Shown in pieces: positions 34,178 through 45,760 of a DNA stretch of 64,000 bases. The notes beneath the pieces were generated by a model. That model was not told where the DNA came from and ran no database searches. It saw nothing but the letters and a program-made list of their open reading frames with translations. Within the stretch, counting starts at the first letter, position 1, and each line of letters begins with the position of its first letter. A program made the translations under genes and the position numbers. The DNA comes from Taxillus chinensis. Taxonomy: Eukaryota; Streptophyta; Magnoliopsida; Santalales; Loranthaceae. The stretch lies in the NCBI GenBank assembly GCA_023512835.1, contig CM042088.1, positions 5,324,078 through 5,388,077 on the forward strand. The letters are read 5' to 3'.

Positions 34178-35391
34178 TTGATATGTTCTGGTATAAAGGA
34201 AAACAATCTTTACAAAATTAATCCTAGCATTCATACATTGTTGAACACGGAAATAATTGATGATGAACCCATTCCAAAACGAGTTAAGTTAGATACAAAT
34301 GAAACATATCTATGGCACGTGATACTTGGACATATTAACCAAACTAGGATTCAAAGGTTAGTAAAGGATGGACTTCTGAATGGTTTAGAGGTTACTCCTT
34401 TACCCACATGTGAATCATGTTTGGAGGGTAAAATGACCAAGAGGTCTTTTCCTTCGAAAGGACATCGTGTTAATGATCTCCTAGAGCTAGTACATACGGA
34501 TGTTTGTGGACCATTTAATGTACAAGCAAGAGGAGGTTATGAGTATTTCGTCACTTTTATTGACGATTTCTCTAGATATGGATATGTTTACCTAATACAC
34601 CGTAAGTCGAGACTTTTGAAAAGTTCAAAGAATTTCGGACCGAGACGGAAAAGCAATTAGGTAAATCTATCAAGATGCTTCGATCGGATCGAGGTGGAGA
34701 GTACCTGGATAATGAGTTTAGGTCATATCTAACTCGATAATGGGATATTGTCTCAACTCTCTGCACCTGGCACACCACAACAAAATGGTGTTGCAGAGAG
34801 GAGGAATAGGACAATGCTTGACATGATGAGATCAATGTTAAGTAGTTCATCATTGCCCAAATCGTTTTGGGGGTATGCACTACAAACGTCTGTTTATTTG
34901 ATAAACAGGTACCTTCTAAATCCATACCTAAGACACCATTCGAATTATGGATAGGTCGTAAACCAAGTTTAAGGCATATCCGAATTTGGGGGTGTAGGGC
35001 TCATGTCAAAAGGGCTAAGGTGGATAAGTTGGATGCACGCACCGAGTTGTGCATTTTTGTAGGATATCCAAAAGAAACGAAAGGTGGTTTATTTTATAGT
35101 CAGAAAGATAATAAAGTATTTGTATCGACAAATGCTAAATATCTTGAAGATGACCATATTAAAAATCACAAATCAGATCATCGAATAGAGTTGGATGAGA
35201 TACCAGTTGATGAGATCGGTGGCCCAACTCAGGATCAACATGATGAGATCATTATTGATCAACCAATCATAAGAAATGAGACCACAACATTGGAACAACA
35301 TCCAGTTACCTTGCGTCGTAGTGGGAGGGTTGTTAGACAACCGGACCGTTACATGGGAGTTGGAGATGCTCTGGTAGCTATCTCTCGATGA
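34178..35391 (+). pseudogene. Copia integrase
   Basis: Zinc domain: LWHVILGHINQTRIQRL ... LPTCESCLEGKMTKRSF (His-His-Cys-Cys). Core: LVHTDVCGPFNVQARGG (first Asp), FIDDFSRYGYVYLI, then a frame slip near 34610, the SDRGGEY segment (about 34685), a stop near 34738, and GTPQQNGVAERRNRT (Glu). The C-terminal part continues 34867-35391 with LWIGRKPSLRHIRIWGCRAHVK, FVGYPKETKGGLFY, and a polar linker to RT. Two or more slips and one stop. Confidence 0.9.
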
Positions 35392-35461
35392 TCATAAAGA
35401 TGATCCCTTGACCCTGAGTGATGCACCGAATGATGTAGATTCCAAAGCATGGTAACAAGCA

Positions 35462-36330
35462 ATGGATGTTGAAATGAATTCAATGTATTCAAACCAAGTT
35501 TGGGAACTTGTGGATTTGCCCAAAGGGGTGAAACCAATTGGATGCAAATGGATTTATAAAAGGAAAAGAGGCGCGGATGGAAAAGTAGAGACTTTTAAAG
35601 CTAGGCTAGTAGCCAAGGGCTACACCCAGAAAGAAGGTATCGATTATGAGGAAACCTTCTCTCCGGTTGCCATGCTCAAATCCATTCGCATCCTCCTGTC
35701 TATAGCCGCACATCTCGATTATGAGATTTGGCAAATGGACGTGAAAACGGCATTCTTGAATGGTCGTTTGGAGGAGAGTATCTATATGATACAGCCTGAA
35801 GGATTCATTGCTAAAGGGCAACAACATAAAGTATGCAAGTTGCAGAGATCCATTTATGGACTCAAACAAGCCTCTAGGTCTTGGAACATTAGATTTGACG
35901 AGGTGGTCAAATCATTTGATTTCAAGCAGAGCATAGACGAGCCATGCGTCTACAAAGCAAGATAAAGGATGGAAATGTGGTCTTTCTTATTCTTTATGTT
36001 GATGATATTCTTATCATCGGGAATGATATAGTATCATTGGAATCGGTCAAACAGTGGTTGACTAAACAATTCCAGATGAAAGACTTGGGAGAAGCAAGCT
36101 ATGTTCTTGGAATCCGTATTTACCGTGATAGGAAGAACAAGATGTTAGCATTATCCCAAGCCTCGTACATAGATAAAATACTTGAGAAGTATTGTATGCA
36201 AAATTCCAAAAAGGGTCAACAACCCATGAGAAATGGAATTACGTTGTCTAAGGAAATGTCTCCTAAGACACAAGCAGAGATTGATAAACATGCGAAAGAT
36301 ACCCTATGCTTCAAGAGGTTGGTAGTCTAA
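35462..36330 (+). pseudogene. Copia reverse transcriptase
   Basis: Starts after a TAA at 35455-35457 with [20 protein letters not shown], then [36 protein letters not shown], the [11 protein letters not shown] motif, [15 protein letters not shown] and, after a frame change near 35960, the catalytic FLILYVDDILIIG (about 35983-36021). This is standard Copia RT order. The break lies between the fingers/palm part and the catalytic strand. Confidence 0.92.
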
Positions 36331-36981
36331 TGTATGCTATGTTATGTACGAGACCGGATATTTGTTATGCGGTGGGAATTGTTAGTAGATATCAATCGAA
36401 TCCGGGAATCAAACATTGGGAATCGTTAAGCATATTCTTATGTATCTTCGGAGAACTAGGAATTACATGCTCGTGTATTCAGGGTCAGATTTGACGCCTG
36501 TGGGATACACCGATTCTGATTTTCAATCAGATCCAGATTCGAGGAAATCAACCTCCTGGCTCTGTGTTCACTTTGAATGGTGGAGCTATAGTTTGGAGGA
36601 GTGTGAAACAATCTTGTGTTTCGACTCTACTATGGAAGCCGAATATGTGGCGGCTTCGGAAGCGTCAAAGAGGCCGTATGGCTCCGTAACTTCTTAAGGG
36701 ATTTAGAGGTTATCCTCGACCTTGAGCAACCCATGACCATTTATTGTGACAATAGTGGTGCGGTTGCAAATAGTAAGGAACCAAGAAGCCATCAAAGGGG
36801 AAAACACATTGAACGGAAGTTTCACCTCATCGGAGACATTGTGGAGCGCGGTGACGTGTCAGGATGCAAGATAGCATCGGAGGACAACCCAGCTGATCCT
36901 TTTACAAAGACTCTTCCTTCTAGAGTTTTTGATGGATACCTTGAGAGGTTGGGAATTCGGGATATGACACGGTTGCTTTAA
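36306..36981 (+). pseudogene. Copia RNase H
   Basis: Three overlapping frames: GSLMYAMLCTRPDICYAVGIVSRY; LTPVGYTDSDFQSDPDSRKST (first Asp) ; and STMEAEYVA (Glu) ... LEQPMTIYCDNSGAVA (Asp) ... HIERKFHLIGDIVERGDV, with ADPFTKTLPSRVF at the end. Frame slips near 36440, 36560 and 36680. The polypurine tract AAGTGGGAGA (36985-36994) and the 3' LTR follow. Confidence 0.9.
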
Positions 36982-36995
36982 TGCAAGTGGGAGAT

Positions 36996-38824
36996 TGTTG
37001 GGATAGTGCTATATAAAGCAATGTGTAATCCTAATAATGTAAAGACTATTTTTGATTAATTGAAATATTTTTTGTTTAAATATTTATTAGATTGCATTAT
37101 TCTCGCTTTCTTGTGTGGCCGAGCATCATAACATCTCATTGCTTATCAAAGTCTATTCCTGGGTATGTGTGAGACACATACAATAGATCCACTAATTAGA
37201 CTAAGTATAAAATTAGTTCACAAACGGTTAATAGAGTTTGGGATGCTCTATTCTCGATAAGATTGTGGTGCGGACTATTTCCATAGTGGGAGTGATCTAA
37301 TCTAGGATCATTGTAAAGAGTTTACAAATAGTAGTGCCAGGTATGTAATCATACATATTGAACAGGACCATGATAGAATAAGTTCTTCAACTAATATCCG
37401 TTGCATTGTATGAAGAACTTTATATTTTATCGCTAGATGATCGATTTATGGATTAATCTTAATCCAGACCGTTTGATTAACTCATGTCTATAATTTATGT
37501 CTTTTGACTTATTAATGAGTGAGAGGCTTAGTGCTTCAAATACCTCGATATCTTGGAGATATAATATTATAGATAGTGGGAGCGTCAAGTCAGGTGCATG
37601 GAATCCACCGCTTCGTTATACGAAGAGTAATGATATTCCCATGTTGTTTAATTCAGGATTCTTGGGTGAATCAAGCGCTTGTAATTATATTAGATATAAT
37701 TTATTATAAATCCTAATTCATGATTGAATCATGAATAGGTCACCCATTAGAGAATTAATGGTAACACATGGATAAAGATATAATTAGAGAGGTTGAACGG
37801 AATCTATTGATACTGTCTCTAATTATGAATATCATAGTGGAGGATCATATCACATGGAAATCAGTTATATCGATGGACAAATAATTTATTATGGATTCTT
37901 GTAATCATATCTCGCTTGATCTTAGAGTGCGAGTTTTAGTCCCCGATCGTGGCTCGGACTAAAACTAATAAATAATGATTTAATTGATTAATGAGATTAA
38001 TTAATTAAATATTATTTATTGGAGCTTCGATTAAGTGGGTCCATTTGGTCCCTCTTGCTAGCACCGTTTATTCTTGTATGGAGTCTTGGATCGTTGTGAG
38101 TTGATTCTCCTGGTTGTGCTTAAGAGCTAATTAATTAACGTGTGTTACTATATATTTAAGAGTTAAATATATATCACATGGTTATTTATTTAATTAGATT
38201 AAATAAATAATAATAAATATTTTATCCATTTAATGTGATTAAATGAATAAATATATTATTTATTTATTTGATAAATAAATAATATTATATATTTATTTAA
38301 TTAGTTTGTTGCGTAATAATTATATTATTTAAATAGTTTAAATAATATGTATTATTATTATTTAACTAAAGGGGCGTATGCGTAATAGCACAGGGGTAAC
38401 CCTAGGTCTATAAATAGATGCATAGCCTCCTAGGTTAAAGGGTGTGCGTGTGCAATCATTGACAGCCAAAAAGAGAGAGAGAGAGACAGGTGACGGCCAA
38501 CCCTAGCAGAGGTGGTGTTCCTGTTCTTTGATCCAAGGGCTGCCACCCTGTACTCCTTGAGAAGGTGAATAGCAGAGAAGGCTATTTGGTGGTTGAATCC
38601 AGGAGACTGCGAGGACGATCAAAGGCAGATCGTGAGTTCGTTCTTGGAGGGAAAAGAAGAGGGTTCTAGCTTTACCGTTCTTCAGGTTGGTTTCTTCTTT
38701 TCTCTCTTTGCAAAATTAAACGAATTGATTCATGTTTAGATCCTGCTGTTTGTTTGCTGGAATAAAATTTTTAAAATTCGTTTCCGCTGCGGTTAATCAT
38801 TAACCCCATTCCAGTATTCCAACA
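36996..38824 (+). mobile_element. Copia 3' LTR
   Basis: 1829 bp, near-identical to 29440-31279; the GA tract is shorter (38472-38486, about 15 bp versus 30). It is preceded by the polypurine tract GTGGGAGAT. Confidence 0.95.
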
Positions 38825-38829
38825 CTTAG

Positions 38830-39484
38830 GTGGCAGACTCCTTAACTCTTCAGGAAAAACCTCCTGAAATTGGTCCACAATAGCGGGCCACACCCTCTTT
38901 TCCACCTTCCCCTCCTCATCAAAGGTCAGGGCTGCCAACCTGTGGGTAATGGCACCCCACTGGTCCAACACTGGCCCGGCCCGACTCGCCTCACGATCCC
39001 ACTCCCCTTGCAGGGTACAAGAGATTCCTGCGGGTGACACGAAAGATACACGCCGCCGGTAACAGTCTATCTTGGCTTGGAAAGCCATAAGCCAATTCAT
39101 ACCCAAGATCAGGTCAAAAGTACGCAAAGGCATCACATGCAAGTCGAAACTCAGTTCCACATCACCCATGGTTAACACACAATCGCGGCAAACGTGTCGC
39201 ACCTCAATCATACCTCCCACCGGAGACTCTACAACTAAGAGCCTCTCCGCCTCAACACACGTTAACCCCAAGCCCTCAACTATGAGCTCAGCAATAAAAG
39301 AACGCGATGCACCCGTATCGAAAAGAACAGAAGCAAGCATGCGGGAGATCAAAAGAGTACCTCTAACCATCGATGGTCCTGCTCCCTCCTCTGCCGGTGA
39401 AGGTGGTAGCTCAGCCTCCTCCTGGTGTGTCGCATTCAGTGCAAACACCCTCCCTTGGCCCGTGCCACTGGTTGGCTCACTCAC
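38830..39484 (-). pseudogene. Chromovirus aspartic protease (cut by Copia)
   Basis: Minus-strand frame from 39484: a polar linker, then MLASVLFDTGASRSFI (catalytic DTGA), FDLILGMNWLMAFQAKIDC (closing GM-x-WL motif), and the run toward RT with VDQFQEVFPEEL and SLPP. It is cut by the Copia LTR at 38824; the last codons of the open frame before the stop come from Copia sequence. It continues at 29428 ([10 protein letters not shown]) in RT. Confidence 0.88.
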
Positions 39485-39541
39485 TGGGCGGCTCCCGCCC
39501 TGACTGCCTCTAGCATCAGCCTGCTGTCGCTCTGGCCTCCC

Positions 39542-40775
39542 CTAAGGTCGGGTCTGGCTGGATCCTGCCTGGCTGGCCTGCCACTGACGAGCTGGTCTCT
39601 CAGCTGGTGCACGGAAGCTAGCATCACTCCTCACGCTGGATGCCACGCCCCCGCTCCCCTGTTGCCACTCCTGCAAACCCGGCGCAAATGGCCCTCTCGT
39701 CCACAGTTGTTGCATCGCCAGTCCTTCTTGGGGCACTCCCCCTTGAAGTGACCCTGCTCTCCACAGCGATGACGGTTGCTAGGTAGACTCCCCGGATGGA
39801 CCACCCTGTCTTCCGCCGCCAAAGGTGAACCTCCCGGGGTTCACAGATGTCTGACCCCGACTGCGAAACGAACTACTATCCCTCTCCTCCGTCTTGAGCC
39901 TCTTGGACCCTGCATCTCGATCAGGCCCACTCTGCAACTGGCGACCTTGATGGGCCTGCCTCCCATCATCCAGCTCTCTCTCGGCTATATGGGCCGTCTC
40001 CACAACCTCAGCATAGGTCCTCAAGCGTAGAATTGCCACCCTGCGCCTAAGGGCTGGCCTAAGGCCCAAAGTGAACTTGTGGGCCTTCAGGTCCTCCCTT
40101 GCCACGGTCTCAGGAGCAAACCTACTCAAGCTCCGGAACTCCCGCTCATACTCAGGTACCGTCCTGGATCCCCTGCTTCAAGCTGCCGAATTCTTCCCTC
40201 TTCTGCCATCTCACTGATTCCGGGAAGAACTCGTCATGGAAGAGTTGCAAGAACTCCTCTCAAAGCATGAGTTGCACCGCACGGCTCCCCGCGACACTCG
40301 TCCACCACTCCAAAGCATCCCCCTCCAGCTGCCAAATGGCCAGTCGCACCTTATCCTCTTCCCGGGGCAGGAGAAAGGAGAACACATGCTCGATCTGCCT
40401 CAACCACTGCTCAGCTACCACGGGATCTCCTTCCCCCTTAAATCGCGGAGGTTGTTCCTTTCGGAACCGTGTCACCACGTCGTCCTCTGGCCCGAGTCGG
40501 TACACCACCCGGTGAACTCTCACGCTCACGAGGCGGCTCGCCATCGGTGGTGGTGGTGGCACCACCTGCTGTGCTGCCATCTCACGGCGCACCTCCTCCC
40601 GAACCTCCTGTCGGAGTCCCTCCCGTAGCTCTCGTACCTCTAGCCGGATGCCTTCCCGTAGCTGTGCCAGCAACAATGCATGCCCTCCAACGGACTGTCC
40701 TGCACCCAGACCCTCATGGGCAGATGACTCATCAGCCACTGCCCTGGACGCACGTGTCGCTCTCCTCGGCGGCAT
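39542..40775 (-). pseudogene. Chromovirus Gag
   Basis: Start chosen at ATG 40775 (MPPRRATRA), typical for Tekay-type Gag; an upstream in-frame ATG at 40802 is less likely. Order: coiled-coil-like LREGIRLEVRELREGLRQEV, the FKGEGDPVVAEQWLRQIEHVF capsid entry, WQLEGDALEWW, a broken stretch with slips (40130-40260), EDLKAHKFTLGLRPALRRRV, and a zinc-knuckle region (39660-39770). There the first knuckle has lost its first Cys (HRCGEQGHFKGEC) and the second is intact (CNNCGREGHLRRVC). Several frame changes mean no functional Gag. Confidence 0.85.
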
Positions 40776-40802
40776 TCTTACTACACGAAGTAAGAAGCAC
40801 AA

Positions 40803-41178
40803 ACGTCAAAACGAATTTATAATCTATCGCGTCACTACCTCTACCCCACTTATCAATTCCACTATCACATGACATTACACATATACATTGTATCAATCAC
40901 GTTTCACAGTTCAGTACGCATTGCCAAACAAATCAGAGTTGCACATGGCACTTAATCATATTATCTTATCCACAATTTCCACAGTTTAGCACATATTCAC
41001 AGCAAATGCAACTAGTGCCCTAATGCCAATGCATGCAAATCCTACCACAAGACTGGACTACCCTAAGTACACCTTGGAGGCTCAAAGAGGACCATGTTGA
41101 TCAGGCATGTCCCTCCAGGCTCCTCCAAAGGACTTAGGATAACCAGGTCCGCCCACTACCCTAGGCCAACTAGACCAT
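40803..41178 (-). other. Chromovirus untranslated leader
   Basis: No coding content; connects the primer site to gag. Confidence 0.7.
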
Positions 41179-41190
41179 GCTCTGATACCA
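41179..41190 (-). other. Chromovirus primer binding site (initiator tRNA-Met)
   Basis: Minus strand TGGTATCAGAGC, a perfect match, 3 nt after the LTR end. Confidence 0.93.
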
Positions 41191-41193
41191 TAT

Positions 41194-43049
41194 TGTCACG
41201 CCCTGCATTTCCGACTCGGGAAACCGGTACGTGACTCCCCATTCACCCACACGGAGGGCAACGGGGTTGGATTACTAGATGCCACACAAGCAAAACTAAC
41301 AATTATAATAAATCAAACAAGCCACGTCTTTATTTAATTCCAAACCTCAAAGGTTCACAAACCAACCATGTTCCGTACTACAATTCGGTCTCTTAGTATA
41401 TTTCCCCCCATGGGGTTACATAAGTCATAAAATTACATCACAGAAGAGCAATAAAATGAAGATGGTCTTCCACCTTGGTGTATCCACCTAACGCCTGTAA
41501 GTCCCTGGAAAACAAGCAAACACAGTAGGAGGGGTGAGCAACCACAGCTCAGTAGGGATCAAGTCTCCCCAACCCTTCCCATGCTCCTAGCGGCTACATG
41601 CATGTGCATAGGTGTAGTGATGTGGCAGTAGTAAGAAAATAAAGCATTTCACATAACGGGCGTAACCTCAGCCTGACCACACCTGGCTAACAAACCACAA
41701 CTCAAATAAGTAATTTAACCGCCTCTTCAGGCCATCGATTTAACCGCCTCTCAGGCAAAGTAGTTTAACCGCCTCTTTAGGCCATTGGTTTAACCGCCTC
41801 TCAGGCAAAGTAATTTAACCGCCTCTTCAGGCCAGATACCACAGTCATGCACACAACACACACTACGGTCACTCAAGCATAAAACCAAACACTTGGTGTG
41901 CACCTGTTCACAAGTGCACAAACCAAGCCATACAGCAACAAAACAAACACCCAGGATGCATACATACACCAAATCACAAGTCCAACCACACGGACATATT
42001 ACCAAACATGTAATGGGTATATACACACAGCTATATTCACACAGGCATTTCATCGAACATATAGCATGCCACAAAGAATCACACCAAAATGCCATCGAAG
42101 GCCAACATCCATATAGGAGATCACACCTATATGGATTACATATATATATATATAAACAGATAGAATCCATAATTTGCCCCAGAACCCTAGGACAGAGGAG
42201 GATTTAGGAAGAACAGAACCCCTACCTCAAGTAAGACGCAACAACACAGCAATAGTCTGTTCTCACGCCGAACGCCGTCCACCCACGAGACTCCGACCAC
42301 CCACGTAAGACACCCGGCAGCAACCAGGAGCTCCCCTTCCCTCTCTCTCTCTCTCTCTCTGCGACGGCTGGTGGAGCAACAAACCCTAACCCTAAAACAG
42401 AGGGGCTTCTCCTCCTTATATAGACAACACAACATCAAAATGACATAGTTTTGATTAAGTGAATCCCAGCATCAAAACGACGTAGTTTTGATTACACAAG
42501 TTACAACCTTTCCGCATCCATACACACCAAAATACTCACTATACCAACCTGGTCCTTTGGGAAAAGATGATTAGAATAACAAAACTAAGGTAACCATGCA
42601 AAAATATGCCTGCACGCCAATTTGAACGCCAATTCCCCAATTGGCGTGCAGTTCCAAATGCACTCAAACTTCACCCCAAGCCTCCTTGCATCTTGTAGAG
42701 GTCTGAGAAGCAAAAATATGCTTGCACGTGAAATGGGTGAATTCACGTGCAGCTCCAAATGCTCTGAAATTTCTGTGGTAGGTAGAGGACCTCATTCTAA
42801 GAAACTTTTGTTCTTGCACGCCAATTGTTTGAGGCCATCTACCCTATCTAAAGTGAGCTCCAAGATCAGCCAAAAACAGCTTAAAACCGCCTGGATATGC
42901 ATAGCATCTTCCTAGGGCATAAATACACGTTATCACTTGTCATATGCACCTCCCAAAAGTCCCCTCTTGGGCTCCCTAAAACCCAACAATTTCCACTCAC
43001 AAGGCATCTGTGATTAACTCCGTACATCCCACAAACACGGGTCATTACA
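41194..43049 (-). mobile_element. 5' LTR of the chromovirus (family A)
   Basis: 1856 bp, near-identical to 24429-26290 with scattered substitutions and indels. The box nearer TATA (42433-42454) has lost both CpGs (CGACG read as TGACA), the other (42471-42492) is intact. CT tract 42340-42360. Confidence 0.95.
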
Positions 43050-43158
43050 ACAACGAAATGCAAATTCCCCAACAGCCTGACCAATTCAGCTGTGGGATCT
43101 TTGCTTGCTACTACATGATGGCTATTTTGCAAGGGAAGGAAACTTGGGAAGTGCGCGG
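43050..43158 (+). pseudogene. Third ORF of Athila-like element, middle piece with catalytic Cys
   Basis: Continuation of 22258-24428 between the two insertions. After the ACAAC duplication the frame reads EMQIPQQPDQFSCGIFACYYMM and on to GKETWEVRG. The catalytic Cys codon is TGT 43091-43093. A Gln six residues before the Cys matches the oxyanion-hole Gln of C48 peptidases. From the Asp at 24300 to this Cys is 55 residues once the insertion is removed. There are no stops in this piece. Confidence 0.8.
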
Positions 43159-43664
43159 TATAGGACCCTATTTTGTCCGGGTTGGACATACTAACCCCAT
43201 TTGATATACCTTTCTGCCCATGCCATATACCTTGTTGAACAGGTCCACAATGATCCCATACTTCCAAGGAATGGTCTACCCCAATCTGCACGAGATGGAT
43301 ACAATTGACACGGATGGGGGAGTTTAAAATTAATGACTTCTGCTATAAGTCCTTGAAGCACCCCAAGACCAACACCAGGTGATGGAGGATGAAAATTCGA
43401 GACCAACGCACTTGACCGAGCTCAAATCAGACTTAAAATGAAGAAGTTATGGCCAAAACAACTTTCGTTGGAAGAAGTCAAACTTGCCAAAAGACGGTCA
43501 ATGCCCCTGGTCAAACTGCCCGCAAAAGTGATCATGCGAAATTCTTTAAAATGCCTATGTAGGCGAATACGGATCTCCCCAAACAATTTCTAGAAGGTTA
43601 CCCATTTTGGCATTTTTGGTGGGGGTAAAAAGGTAATTAAAAGTTAAAAAAAAAAACTTCGGGG

Positions 43665-44000
43665 TTGACCGTTGACCGTTGACCTGCCGACACTGCGACC
43701 CGTTGACGTTCGAAGCCTCGAAGCCTCGAAGCCCCGAAGCTCGAAGCCCCGAAGCCTCGAAGCCCCGAAGCTCGAAGCCCCGAAGCCTCGAAGCTCGAAG
43801 CCTCGAAGCCCCGAAGCCCCGAAGCCTTGAAGCCTCGAAGCCCGTTGACCTGCTGATTCCACCTTCGACCCTTCGACCCCCTGAAGCTCCGACCCTGCCG
43901 ACACTCCGACCCTCGAACCTTGACTTGCAATACCAGTAAGTTTCGGCCCGTTGACCGTTGACCTTCGACCCGCCGACACTTCGACCCGTTGACCGTTGAC
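43665..44000 (+). promoter_or_regulatory. W-box-like TTGAC cluster in the Tat-like LTR
   Basis: TTGACC occurs three times in tandem at 43665-43684 and again singly or in pairs near 43702, 43852, 43919, 43951, 43958 and 43990. TTGAC(C/T) is the known WRKY binding core. The 3' LTR has the same cluster (58177-58495). Function is inferred. Confidence 0.5.
43711..43845 (+). repeat. Degenerate CGAAGCC(C/T) microrepeat
   Basis: About 16 units of 7-9 bp in the pattern CGAAGCCTCGAAGCCC. The 3' LTR has a shorter, rearranged version at 58214-58340. Confidence 0.9.
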
Positions 44001-44459
44001 TTTTGCCCCACCGAAATTCGACCCACCAAGCTCCGACCCACCGAACTTCGACCCTTGCCGACGCTCCGACTCCGCCGACACTTCGAACCTCCGACCCTGT
44101 TTTTTTTTTGCCTTAGCTGATTTTTTTCGCCGACTTCCTCGCTAGCTTATTTTTCTCGCCGGCTTCACGAGACCCGTCTTCGCGCTGGCCACCTAACAGA
44201 GAATAACTCACCAACCTGTCGGTCACATACGTTGCTAAAATACAAGTTCAAAAAGGCAATCCACGAGCTCCCATGTTTTCCGCACAGCTGTCCACGGACA
44301 AAATACAAATCTGCAAATTAAAATACTGCATCAAATAATACTGCAATTATGACAGTCCAGCCAAAAAGAAAAAAGAACAACTTTCTGCAATCCTTTAAGA
44401 AGTAGTTGCCCGTCCCTGCGCAAGAGAGGATTCTTTTTTGAGGAAAAATTCGTTAAGGA

Positions 44460-44720
44460 AAAAGGAGGAAAGAAAGAAAAAAAAAGAGAGAGAATTTTGG
44501 GAGAAAAAGAAAAAAGAGAGAGTGGTTTTTCATTGAAGAGAGCCATCAAAAAAAGAGAGAGTCATCAAAAAAAAAAAACAGAGAGAGGGGGAGATTCGTT
44601 GAAAAAAGAGAGAGAGGGGGACTGAAAAAACCTGGTTCGTGGAGAGAGAAAGAAAGAGAGAAAAGAGAAGAAACAGAGAATCAAAAGGAGAGAAATTCAA
44701 AAAAAAAAACAGAAAAAGGA
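44460..44720. repeat. GA- and A-rich low-complexity tract in LTR
   Basis: Runs of gagaga and poly-A; repeated in the 3' LTR at 58960-59215. Confidence 0.9.
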
Positions 44721-45299
44721 AGATCACTCCTCCACGCCTCCCTGACTGCCATCCTCTCAAATTAAACGCCCAGTTTTTCTGCAATCAACATCGCCCCTTC
44801 ATCCTCCTTCCCTCTCACGCTAGCTTTTTCTTTTTCAGCAAACAAAAAAAAAAACACAAAAACAATCCCAATTTCAGCCCCCTTTTCCTGCGTGTTCAGC
44901 AAGCAAAAAAATACAACAGACACCCATCCTTTTCCAGTCCCCTTTCTCTCACGCCCATTTCAGCCCTCCTATCCCAAACCCAGAAAATTCATCTCTTCAA
45001 ATACCAAAAAAAACCCCCTCACAAACCTTGTTGTCAAATCTTGCTAGTTCCAAGCAGGTGGTGACCATCAGCATCAGTGGGAGCTCAAGCAGAAGATTCA
45101 AAGTCGGTTCAGCCCTTATCTTTTCACTCCTTTTTTCAGCTGATTTGTATCTATATTTGGTGTACTTGTTTTAGCATTTTTTTTTAAATTTTTGTTTTTT
45201 TTTAGTTTATCTATATTTGATGTAATTGCTTTTCAACCTTTTTCCATTGCATTTTCCCTGTATTTCTTCTTATGTGTATGTGTAATATGTAAAGTGTAG

Positions 45300-45683
45300 T
45301 AAAAAAAAAACAACAAAAGAAAAAAGAGAGAGAGCAAAGGGAAAGGATGAAGAAAAAAAAAGAAGAAAAGAAAAAGAGTGATTTTATTTTTGTGGATGTC
45401 ACACTCACACACTCCACATCTATTTTGATATATGCATTTTCAATTTCAAAAAAAAAGGAAACACAAAAAAAAAAACAAACATGTCTTTTTAAAAAAAAAC
45501 GTTTTCAATAAATAATTTTCAAAATGTTTTCAAAAAAAAAAAAAAAAAAAACAACCAAACAAAAAACAAAAAAACAAAACAAAACAAAATATTTTTTTTT
45601 TCAATAAAAATATTTTTTTTTAAAAAATCTCTTCAATAACATGTTTTGAAAATGTTTTCATAAAATGTATTCCAAATGTCTTT

Positions 45684-45719
<36 letters not shown>

Positions 45720-45760
45720 AAAACAAAAACAAAAAAAAGGGAAAATAATAAAAATCATTT
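45300..45760. repeat. Poly-A-rich tracts in LTR
   Basis: Several A runs of 8-36 bases (longest 45683-45718); shorter in the 3' LTR (59945-60190). Confidence 0.9.

Larger units (their letters stand above)
29440..38824 (+). mobile_element. Ty1/Copia retrotransposon
   Basis: 9385 bp: LTRs 29440-31279 and 36996-38824, primer site 31282-31293, long leader, gag-pol 33028-36981 in Copia order (Gag, protease, integrase, RT, RNase H), TSD CTTAG. The LTRs are nearly identical (a few substitutions and small indels), so this is the youngest of the nested layers by position and among the youngest by LTR identity. RT wording suggests the Tork/Angela/TAR part of Copia; I did not resolve the clade. Confidence 0.95.
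29435..38829. repeat. Target site duplication CTTAG of the Copia element
   Basis: CTTAG at 29435-29439 and 38825-38829 directly flank the LTR ends TGTTGGG and CCAACA. Confidence 0.95.
24429..43049 (-). mobile_element. Chromovirus (Tekay-like Ty3/gypsy), minus strand, with nested Copia
   Basis: 5' LTR 41194-43049 and 3' LTR 24429-26290 (minus orientation), primer site 41179-41190, polypurine tract 26291-26303, gag, protease, RT, RNase H, integrase and a chromodomain-like tail, TSD ACAAC. A Copia element (29440-38824) sits between protease and RT; without it the element is about 9.2 kb. The tail motif VLWQHRGIEEETWE fits Tekay/Del chromoviruses. Confidence 0.92.
24424..43054. repeat. Target site duplication ACAAC of the chromovirus
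   Basis: ACAAC at 24424-24428 and 43050-43054 directly flank the LTR ends. Counting it once keeps the protease ORF in frame. Confidence 0.95.

Noticed and set aside
43637..44081. Ser/Gly/Arg-rich frames in the Tat-like LTR (also 58067-58685)
   Set aside because: Created by the CGAAGCC microrepeat; frames differ between the two LTRs.
45300..45760. Long poly-A tracts as tails of retrogenes or LINEs
   Set aside because: They lie inside an LTR and recur in the partner LTR. No LINE ORF or variable target duplication is nearby.
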